NCBI GenBank assembly: GCA_964034945.1 | Contig: OZ035961.1 | Coordinates: 70,171,931 to 70,235,930, forward strand | Source: Chrysopilus asiliformis | Lineage: Eukaryota > Arthropoda > Insecta > Diptera > Rhagionidae | DNA: 64,000 bases | Direction of reading: 5' to 3' | Shown here: positions 53,801-60,163 of the stretch, one piece after another | How the letters are laid out: each line of letters starts with the position of its first letter | How positions within the stretch are numbered: the first letter of the stretch is position 1 | The notes under the pieces: generated by a model | The model's database searches: none | What the model was told of the DNA's origin: nothing | The model's input: only the letters and a program-made list of their open reading frames with translations | Made by a program: the position numbers and the translations under genes

Positions 53801-56800
53801 TCGTGTTTGTGAAAAGTTTTTTTTTGTATTTAATTTCGTGTTTGTGAATGTCGGATAAACGGCGGTGTTGCTTGTATGCTTTAATCAAAACCGTTGTCTG
53901 ACTTGTATTCCAGTTTGCCATTGAATAAACAAATTTTAGCTAAACAACATGTACGCATTCTACGACGATCACGGAGTAAATGATTTTTTTGTAACAAGTG
54001 GAAATGAATCAGCCAATCAGCATTCGTTCCGCTCCTTGAGCAACTGAAATTTTTAGTTTGGGTTCGACTTTTCGTGTCATCGTTCCCACTTCGTCCCTCG
54101 CCAGTAAAGAGTCGATTTGTGGCGCCACACTAAAGCAGGCAATAGACGCTCACGCATGCCCTACAACATGCTGTCACTCCAAAAGTTGGTTTTGCTGCAC
54201 ACGTATCGATCATGTTGTCCGTCTTCAGTCGTAACCAACTTTTCAAGGAGATAAGGTCGTAATAGAGAATTTTGAATTGGCAAAATGAGGATGAAGCATT
54301 TCGAAAACTTCTTCCCAAAATGTTTTATCTTTCACACAAGCCATTTTTATTATTTTATTGCCCTTCTATTTGTTTTCCTGAATTCACTTTTTCACTTCCA
54401 CAGATGTTACTCGTTCAAAAATTTCACAAGAATAAACGAATGTCCTACATCACAGCAATACACCTGCGATCATGTTGGCCAACCTAAGCCACGCCCACAA
54501 AAATCAAAGATAGTTTGATATTTGGCGATCATGATCGCCAACACGAGTTTTTGTTGTCCGTCTGCACTACACACGCTCAAATTGGCGTGACAACATGAAA
54601 TGTTGTAGGGCATGCGTGAGCGTCTATTGCCTGCTTAAAGCAGGGTTTATACACAGCGAGTAACTCGCTGCAAGTAAAGAGAGGCAAGTACAGGGTGGGC
54701 CAGAATAGACGCAGGGGTTTGAAGTCTTTATAACTTTTTTTTTATTTTTATTTTTTTAATTTTGTGTCAGCATTTTGTTAAGAAGACTTGGGCAATTTAA
54801 AATGAACCTGTACACCATAGAACAACGAACTGGTGGGCGGTGGGCTCAATGGCTCTTTTACGGGACATGTTTGGCGGACGTATTATTTCGAAAAGAAGCG
54901 ATTTCAATTGGCCTCCGCGTTCACCTGATCTAACGACTCCAGATTGTTTGCTTTGGGTATATTTGAAAGAAAAGGTGTACGTCAACAAGCCAACAACCAT
55001 CAGCCAATTGAAAACCAACATTCGCAGTGAAATCGAGGCCATAACACGAAAGGTTATGGAAAATGTCTTGGAAAGAGCACGGATTTGCGAAGCAGAAAAT
55101 GGCCACCACTTGCGGGATATAATTTTCCATGTTTAGACCAAAAATATTCCCCATCAATCAACTACATGTATTTGAAAAAAAAAAATATAGGTTTCGCTAA
55201 AATAAAAAAAATTATAAAGAATTCAAACCCCCGCGTCTATTCTGGCCCACTGCTTCGTTTACACGATGCAAGTAAATCGTTGCAAGTAGAATGACAGCCG
55301 AAGGAAAACATAACCTAAAATTTTCTGAGAAAAAATATCACGACTCTTTTTTGTGGAAAAATTTGCGAATTTCGACCTGAAACTGTTTGTTGCCGACGTG
55401 TTTTTTATATCCGTGTCGTTTTTTCCTTAAAATGTTACGACGTTTTCTGGCAAAGCAGCAAATATAAAATGAACCGAAACACACACACATAAAACCACCT
55501 CTTGTCTACACGGTTCCATATTGTTGTATTGGTTTTTACTTGCTAGAAAAATAGAATGGCTTTCTATTATTTTTGAGAGAGCAGCGAGTATTCTCACACA
55601 TATGCGAGCGTCGCACACTAGCTCAAATCGCGTGTATTTACGTCTACTTGCAGCGAGTTACTTGCTTCGTCTAAACCCTGCTTAAGCCTGTGTAATCGTG
55701 GTCTTTTGTTTCAACTTGATTCCAACACATGCTCATAAAAGCGTGTTGAAACGAACCAGTTCCATATGTTTGTGTTTAAATTCATTTTGTTTTATGTTTT
55801 CGCTGGAGAAGGTTGCCGACTTTTGTGACTGCCTAATGCCAAAACAAACACAAATGTCACAAATCTTCGTACAACACAATTTAAGGTTAAATTTAATGTA
55901 GCGATTTATTTCCTCAGAAAATTTTAGGTTATGTTTTCGCCCAGATGTCAATTTTACTTGCAAGAGCTACTTGATACGTGTGGATGGCTGAATGTAGCGG
56001 AATGTTGCTGAATTATCTACTTGCAATCAAGTAACTTGCAAAATGACAACGGCGCTTTAGCGACAGTTACAGGTACAGTCAACAAGATACGTAGCGCTGT
56101 CCACACATTCGGAAAAATATCCTGCCAATCATTTTGTTTAATAAGTCGAAGAGCTTTTAACGGGTCTGCTGATTGAAGATCCTTTAATAATGGGTTCAGA
56201 CTCATAAGTTCCTCAACCAATTCACAACCAGACACGTCATATTTATCCTCATTGGTTAACTTGATTTGCAAATCAGCACAGGCTTTTTGCAATATGAACT
56301 TTTCAGGAATTATTTTGATGTTATATAAAAACCGCCATGTATCATTGAATTTTGATAGTTGTCTAAATCGAGTGACCAATGCATTCTCAATTGTATGAAT
56401 CATTGGTCGGTCAATAACGAGTCGGTGGCGGCGGTCGCGTTTCGGTTGATTTCGGCGCCCCCTCATGACGGCGCCCGGTGCGGTCGCACCGTTCGCACCG
56501 CCCTAGAGCCGCCGCTGCCTGTTTACATTTACCCACTTTGACCCTATATGCATTTATATGCAAATATGCACCAACGTGTCAAATATGCGAAATATGCAAC
56601 AACAAGTGACCTTCATTCGCTTCTAAACTTATTGATTCGGATGAATAAAAAACTCCCGGAGCCGAAATCATAACGATAAGAAATATGCAAATGCATATTA
56701 TTGGCAGCCCGTGTTGCGGCCAGATAATTTTTTATTTTATCTAGATAAGATAAAGATAAATGCTCGTAATTTTATCTAAGATAATAGATAATGAAAATTT

Positions 56801-59111
56801 CAAAGATAATAGATAAGATAAGATAAAAAGCCAAATTATCTAGATAATTTTTAGATAAATATTTATTTTATCGTTGTACAAAATTCAAAATTTCGTACCA
56901 AAAAAATAAATTGCACAAATTTTTTTGTTTTTTCTTTTTTTGTTGATTTCCAATTTAAAATTCAGTTTCAATAGCCCGGTTTACACTTGGCAATGGTTGC
57001 TGGCAAAAAATTTTGTTTATGTGCAAGAGAAGCGAGGGAAAGAGTGAAACTTCGCTTCTTACCCATAAACTGTGGAAAACGGTTCTGAAAAAAAGTTCTT
57101 AGGTTTTCATAAGTATGCAGAAAACAATTCCGTTTCAGCATTTTTCAGATTTGATTTTTTAATTTTCGTTGGTAACGATTAGCTCTAGATAAATACGATT
57201 TTCCTTTATCTAGATAAGATAAAGATAACATTTTTGGGGTGTTATCTAGATAAGATAAAGATAACATTTTTGGGGTGTTATCTAGATAAGATAAAGATAA
57301 CATTTTTTTTATCTAAATGATTATCTAGATAAATTGTATCTAGATAACCGCAACACTGGTAATACTTGATGATGCTGATGCAATAAGAAATGCAGATCAA
57401 GTTGATAAAATGGTAACTGCAGAACTCCCCTGTCCAAGAGTAAACAAGCGTCTTTATGATATTGTTACAAAATGCAACATACACAGCCCGTGTGGTCGGA
57501 GGATTTAAAAATATAAAATGCATTATTAAATTCATTCTATAACAAGACTTGCAATTCACATGCCTGACAATCAAACTGTATATTTTGAAGAGGGAAATGA
57601 AGAAACTGCAGTAGCACAAGCAGCTCTGAGAAAAATAATTTTTACAGCTTTTTTCGACTTAAATAATGAAGAAAGTGCATATTATGATGAACCAGCTACT
57701 GAATTAATTTATTCCGAAATATCATATATTTTCATATGGAATTCAAAAGATACAAAATGACAAAAAAAACAGTGAAAAGAGCCACTAATATTTTATCTAG
57801 AATTTATTATCAGGCGGCAATTCCCTATTAAATTAGCATTTGCAATGACTATAAATAAAGCACAGGGTCAAACCTTTGATCAAGTTGGTTTACTCAATTC
57901 TGTTTTTAATCATGGTCATCTTTATGTGGCGTACTCTTGAGTGCGAGCTAAAAATAATATGAAGATTCAAATTAAAGCATCAGAAACCTAAGGTTTCTTA
58001 ATAAAGCAATCAAGAAATTGTAGTCTGATCTGGGATAAAGAAAAAAATATCGAACTGTTCCTATGGACTGCTTTATTACGACTGACTTTAACAAAAATTA
58101 GTTTAAAGGTTCTTTTGATTACAGATCCGTTGCATACAGTTCTGAATGCTTTGAATGATTGCATTGTAGCACAACTGTGAATAATTGTTTTACACTAAAT
58201 ATTGTTTGTAAAGAAGTTCTTTTGTAAAATCTAATAATTCCAAAATTTATTGCGTAAGCTTTTTTGAAATGTGTATTTTGTTATATTAAAAAAATATATT
58301 AAAAGTTTAAGATATTTAAAAAAATTGTTTTAAAAAACGAGGCTGAAGGCGGTGAGGAGCGATACCCTAGTATTTCCCTAAAATTCGTAAAGTCAAACAT
58401 TTACTTAGGGGTTATATTATGTAGTCCTCGTAGAGTTGTCAATTGAACATCACTGTTCCAAATATGTATAAAAATTTAAAACTGCAGACTGATAATTAAA
58501 ACCATTTTTTATATCTAATATTTCATTAATTTTAGATCACATCCGTAGGATTTCAAAATAAAGCAATGGGTGCGAATATTACTCTTGCTAACGCAATGGC
58601 GACTTCTACAAAAACTATGTCCGATATGAATAAAGTATTACGACCTGAAGGCGTTGCTAGGGACATGAGAGAATTCCAAGCTGCCAGCATGAAAATGGAG
58701 ATGACTGATGAAATGAGTAAGAAAACTATTATATTTTTTTTGAAATGCGTATGGTTTCATATGAATTGAATTCAATTGAAAATAACTGAATTTATATTTA
58801 ATGGTCTACAATAGTTGTCAACCAATATCCATAATTTTTAATCTTTTAGTCAATGACACCCTTGATGATATGTTGTCGGAATCTGGTGACGAGGCTGAAA
58901 CCGATGACATTGTTAACAAAGTTCTAGATGAAATTGGAATCGAGATATCAGGAAAAGTAAGTTAACAAAAGTAATATTGCTTGTTAAATTACTTAATTTA
59001 TGTAATTTTAAGATGACTGAGGCACCTGCTGCTGGAACATCGAAACTTGGTGAAACTCTCAAAACCAACAAAGATATTGAAGACCAGTTGGCCAAACTCC
59101 GTTCCTCGTAA
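41478..59111 (+). CDS. CHMP2B: Charged multivesicular body protein 2b (ESCRT-III), six exons
   Basis: Exons 41478-41517, 41572-41663, 41723-41839, 58536-58716, 58850-58956 and 59013-59111 join in phase to 211 codons plus stop, about the length of other CHMP2B proteins. All introns are GT-AG. The protein starts [20 protein letters not shown], has the basic N-terminal helical hairpin ([20 protein letters not shown], then [20 protein letters not shown]), and an acidic C-terminal half with NDTLDDML and [17 protein letters not shown]. The end, [12 protein letters not shown], is a MIT-interacting motif for the Vps4 ATPase. CHMP2B polymerises on endosomal and other membranes and drives scission. Introns 1, 2, 4 and 5 are 54, 59, 133 and 56 bp; intron 3 is 16,696 bp of nested transposons. 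AATAAA follows at 59184. Confidence 0.95.
42389..43291 (+). repeat. Repeat family A, copy 4
   Basis: Complete unit from ACTTTCTTCTACGGAGTATA to GTAGAAGAAAGTTTTGTG, with only three or four CTGT units. It is the best reference for the unexpanded element (about 900 bp). Confidence 0.88.
43292..44117. other. Unassigned intronic stretch
   Basis: No gene. ACATCGATGTTTT-type inverted motifs cluster at 43830-43920. Confidence 0.5.
44118..45031 (-). mobile_element. Tc1/mariner element, internally deleted
   Basis: About 31-bp inverted ends (CAGGGTGGTTAAATTTTAAG at left, AAATTTAACCACCCTT at right) with TA on each side. It encodes a transposase on the minus strand lacking its middle N-terminal part. 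Confidence 0.88.
44225..44916 (-). pseudogene. mariner transposase, deletion derivative
   Basis: The start at 44916 reads [19 protein letters not shown], the first helix of the paired-like DNA-binding domain. It then jumps, out of frame, into the catalytic domain: first Asp in [12 protein letters not shown], second in [10 protein letters not shown], third in [17 protein letters not shown]. From QQD to the two candidate last aspartates there are 36 and 41 residues, so the catalytic pattern is close to DD41D rather than the DD34D of classical mariners. About 130 residues between the helix and the first Asp are missing. The catalytic frame is open from about 44850 to 44225. Confidence 0.88.
45354..45861 (-). 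repeat. Repeat family B, copy 7 (inverted)
   Basis: Nearly complete unit with GGGGGGTACCCCCC near 45618, a short GACGGACGGAC array and both ends. A diverged relative follows at 45870-46260. Confidence 0.82.
45870..46262 (-). repeat. Diverged relative of repeat B
   Basis: Shares the order of blocks (GATTTCGATGTATGGA, CAAAATTTCAAGTCT, CAGACAGACAGACGTACGGAC, GTTACAAACGGTA) with repeat B, but at lower similarity. Confidence 0.6.
46642..46808. mobile_element. Harbinger-like MITE (167 bp)
   Basis: About 44-bp inverted ends (GGCCTGTGTCCACATGGAAG) leave only about 80 bp of centre. TTA duplications at 46639-46641 and 46809-46811. Confidence 0.9.
46940..46980 (-). ncRNA. Candidate hammerhead ribozyme of a Penelope-like element
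   Basis: Read on the minus strand: CCTC, then CTGAGGA (the CUGANGA core box), a stem of TGCC and GGC around a loop, GAAA (second core box), CGTA, then GAGG, which pairs with the first CCTC. The very short self-complementary ACGT third stem is the form reported in Penelope-like elements, thought to cleave as dimers. It lies about 200 nt 3' of a Penelope-type coding remnant on the same strand, which supports the call. Activity cannot be judged. Confidence 0.6.
47187..47393 (-). pseudogene. Penelope-like element ORF, C-terminal remnant
   Basis: About 68 codons on the minus strand, with [20 protein letters not shown], then [10 protein letters not shown] and [10 protein letters not shown] before the stop. 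This resembles the segment around and after the GIY-YIG endonuclease of Penelope-like retroelements (H-C/H...NH...D..KIL...R...E...I...N.iN...). Reverse transcriptase is not found nearby. Confidence 0.6.
47394..47981. other. Unassigned intronic stretch
   Basis: No gene. A short direct duplication of TTTGTGTCCAGATTTTG occurs near 47382-47417. Confidence 0.5.
47990..48594. mobile_element. hAT MITE (605 bp)
   Basis: Ends TAGGGCTGCCAT and ATGGCAGCCCTA, with exact 8-bp duplications GTTACAAC at 47982-47989 and 48595-48602. AAAGAGAACT motifs repeat near both ends. Confidence 0.93.
48603..50160. other. AT-rich intronic stretch with weak coding traces
   Basis: No confident gene. A broken frame near 48843-49260 includes [20 protein letters not shown] at 49081 and a GRPENELD phrase like the tails of some insect transposon proteins. 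It is interrupted by stops. Treated as a possible transposon relic only. Confidence 0.35.
50225..50715 (+). pseudogene. Helitron Rep domain, left part
   Basis: Reads with stops and shifts, but contains the Helitron Rep signature: [14 protein letters not shown], then [20 protein letters not shown], then [17 protein letters not shown] and [11 protein letters not shown]. The last block is where the HUH (H-x-H) metal-binding motif of Rep should be; the second His is lost (HVY). Rep nicks and rejoins DNA in rolling-circle transposition. The frame breaks at 50715 and resumes at 57359, proving a later insertion. Confidence 0.85.
51077..51896 (-). repeat. Repeat family A, copy 5 (inverted)
   Basis: Reverse complement of copy 4, both inverted ends present, with only a minimal CTGT array. 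Confidence 0.87.
52288..52493 (-). repeat. Repeat family B, partial copy 8 (inverted)
   Basis: Only the left third of the unit, from GCGCAAAATTTCAAGTCT through ACACACGGACGG to CACCATACGGGTATA. Confidence 0.8.
54134..54635. mobile_element. Harbinger-like MITE V1 (502 bp)
   Basis: At least 38-bp inverted ends starting AGCAGGCAATAGACGCTCAC, with TAA at 54131-54133 and 54636-54638. The right TAA is shared with the next MITE. Confidence 0.92.
54691..55250 (+). mobile_element. Tc1/mariner element, deleted (about 560 bp)
   Basis: Inverted ends CAGGGTGGGCCAGAATAGAC and the inverse GTCTATTCTGGCCCAC, inserted after a TA in the MITE. The last few bases of the right end and the right TA are missing. 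A transposase remnant is on the plus strand. Confidence 0.88.
54803..55136 (+). pseudogene. mariner transposase, deletion derivative
   Basis: The ATG at 54803 reads [10 protein letters not shown], the first helix, then the frame shifts into [20 protein letters not shown] and [20 protein letters not shown], ending IIFHV. Only the third catalytic Asp block remains. Related to the transposase at 44225-44916, which lacks a similar central segment. Confidence 0.85.
56709..57358. mobile_element. hAT-like MITE Y with GATAA-rich repeats
   Basis: Right end CCGCAACACTG; left end GTGTTGCGGCC with its first bases altered. Both flanks carry TTATCTAGATAA-type motifs, and three tandem units of about 36 bp (AGATAACATTTTTGGGGTG) lie at 57215-57310. 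It abuts the point where the Helitron resumes. Confidence 0.7.
57359..58010 (+). pseudogene. Helitron Rep/helicase, right part
   Basis: Resumes the Helitron protein right after [24 protein letters not shown], then [26 protein letters not shown], and [16 protein letters not shown]. After an internal deletion it continues with the PIF1-type helicase end, [19 protein letters not shown] and HGHLYVAYS. Several stops and shifts are present, so it is a dead copy. Helitrons are rolling-circle transposons. Termini were not identified. Confidence 0.88.
58011..58535. other. End of CHMP2B intron 3
   Basis: AT-rich, no gene seen. The acceptor TTAATTTTAG precedes exon 4. Confidence 0.6.
58536..59111 (+). 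CDS. CHMP2B: CHMP2B exons 4-6
   Basis: Exon 4 (181 nt) [20 protein letters not shown] onward, with [16 protein letters not shown]; exon 5 (107 nt) [20 protein letters not shown] onward; exon 6 (99 nt) from MTEAPAAG to the stop at 59109-59111. Each junction is in phase with consensus GT-AG signals. Confidence 0.95.
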
Positions 59112-59183
59112 ATGTGATGTTTCTTATATTTTTGTCTTTGGGCATGGAGGCCTGAGCTTTGTTTTTTAATCGACCAAGTGCTT

Positions 59184-59189
59184 AATAAA
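59184..59189 (+). terminator. Polyadenylation signal of CHMP2B
   Basis: AATAAA, 72 nt after the stop codon, followed by T/GT-rich sequence. Confidence 0.75.
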
Positions 59190-59384
59190 ATATTTGTTAT
59201 GCGATGTTATTTTATAAAAATTGATGTTTTATTCTTCAACTGCTTACAAGGTCCCGATATTACGCGTGATAAATTTTTTTCTAAAATAATCCCGAATAGA
59301 TTTTGCAGGTTTTTCGCAAAGCAGTTTTAAAAAAAAGTCTGGTAAAAGTAAAGAAAAATTATATCCATTTTTTGGTATTTATAC

Positions 59385-59762
59385 CCGTATGGTGAAACCA
59401 AAGGGTATATTAACTTTGCCTTACCGTTTGTAACGCCAAGATCCCGTCATCTCATACAAAAATGAATTATACCAGTGTGTTTAGAAAGATAAAACATAAC
59501 AAAAGCAATAATTGCCAATCTAGCAATTATTGAAAACCCGTATGGTGATATTCGTATCAAAATTCGAACAGTTGTACCAAAATCCACTTTGAAGTCAAAT
59601 TTTCCAATAAGATTTTTTAAAATTTATTCCAATCGGATTTTGATGTATGGGAGTTTTATGTAGAATCATATCCCTTATAACTTTTGTTCTTGCACTTTTT
59701 TAATAATATGCACCGTTTTTGAGATATTCGCAAAAATCGTTTTCGTTCGTATGGGGGGTACC
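59385..59762. repeat. Repeat family B, two fragments head to head
   Basis: A plus-strand left end (59385-59494) runs directly into a minus-strand right end (59495-59762), which stops inside the GGGGGTACC palindrome. The pair suggests one B copy inserted in another, or a local inversion. Confidence 0.75.
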
Positions 59763-60163
59763 TAGGGATGCCAACGATACCTCGATGTTTGTAAAACCTC
59801 GATGTTGAACAGGCCGATATATCGAGGTATCGATGCCCAGTGAAAAAACTGTCTTTAAAGACATGACTTGTAGATGGTCTTCAACGAGAAGTACATACGA
59901 AAATCAATATGTTAGAAGGAAACATAAAACAAATCGGGGCAACGACGTGAAAACATCTAGCGGTAGGCATATAAAACTCTGGCAAAGTACTTTTGTTTTT
60001 AAAAGTAGCTGTCAGAAAAGATATCGTTCCGCTTTTTTATTCAGTTGGTGATTTGGCTTTTTTATTCAGTTTGGTGTTTTTCGTTGTATTTATTTAAATT
60101 ATTAGAGGCGTTTTGTGTTAAGCTTTTGTAAGGTTATTCAGTGACATTTAATTTTTTCCAATA

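Larger units (their letters stand above)
54639..55682. mobile_element. Harbinger-like MITE V2, copy 2, carrying a mariner
   Basis: Ends AGCAGGGTTTATACACAGCG and inverse, with TAA at 54636-54638 and 55683-55685. It is the same family as 13253-13738, and its uninterrupted relative shows the mariner sits at 54691-55250. Confidence 0.92.
53433..56056. mobile_element. Element Z, Harbinger-type, inserted in the hAT transposase
   Basis: It begins AGAGCCTGTTTACAC and ends GTTGTCATTTTGC in inverse, followed by GGCGCT, with TTA duplications at 53430-53432 and 56057-56059. The inner part at 53733-54131 matches 25220-25560 inverted, and includes a start [19 protein letters not shown] on the minus strand (ATG at 53921) of a Myb/SANT-like kind. 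It hosts two adjacent MITEs. Confidence 0.8.
53345..56466 (-). pseudogene. hAT transposase (ZMYM1/DUF4371-like), split by an insertion
   Basis: The upstream piece, 56466 to about 56057, ends with [15 protein letters not shown]. The downstream piece, about 53432-53345, begins [20 protein letters not shown] and ends EERLSDP. Together they are the C-terminal hAT dimerisation region of ZMYM1-like transposases ([24 protein letters not shown]). The break lies exactly at the TTA duplications of element Z. The catalytic N-terminal two thirds are absent, so the element was already internally deleted. Confidence 0.88.
52924..56517 (-). mobile_element. hAT element with transposase remnant (3594 bp)
   Basis: Ends CAGTGGCGGTCCTAG and the inverse CTAGAGCCGCCGCTG, with exact 8-bp duplications CCTGTTTA at 52916-52923 and 56518-56525. 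It encodes a hAT transposase on the minus strand, split by element Z. Confidence 0.93.
52020..56544. mobile_element. Element W, hosting a hAT element
   Basis: Ends GGGTCAAGGGGGGTAATTGT and the inverse of GGGTCAAAGTGGGTAAATGT. TGTAAAC and GGGGTAA motifs recur through 52020-52920. Class unknown. Target duplication not identified. Confidence 0.6.
50716..56710. mobile_element. hAT-like element X, interrupting the Helitron
   Basis: Ends TAGGGCTGCCAAAAATATGC and its inverse near 56690-56710, with GCATATTTT-type subterminal repeats on both sides. The ends resemble the MITE at 47990-48594. Right-end bases were lost at the junction with element Y, so the 8-bp duplication cannot be read. It hosts repeat A copy 5 and element W. 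Confidence 0.7.
41840..58535 (+). other. CHMP2B intron 3, 16.7 kb of nested transposons
   Basis: It starts GTATTATAG after exon 3 and ends TTAATTTTAG before exon 4 (ITSVGFQNK). Exon phases match on both sides. It contains repeat A copies, a mariner, a Penelope-like remnant, hAT and Harbinger-type elements and a split Helitron. Confidence 0.9.

Noticed and set aside
53582..53812. Plus-strand ORF within element Z
   Set aside because: Shadow of the minus-strand MANWNTSQ frame and flanking repeat; no motif.
56359..56541. Plus-strand ORF opposite the hAT transposase
   Set aside because: Antisense shadow; it runs across the transposon end into the target duplication.
59833..60051. 72-codon ORF at the left end of the CCCAGTGAAA block
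   Set aside because: It starts inside the inverted repeat, has no motif and is not linked by splice signals to the downstream gene.
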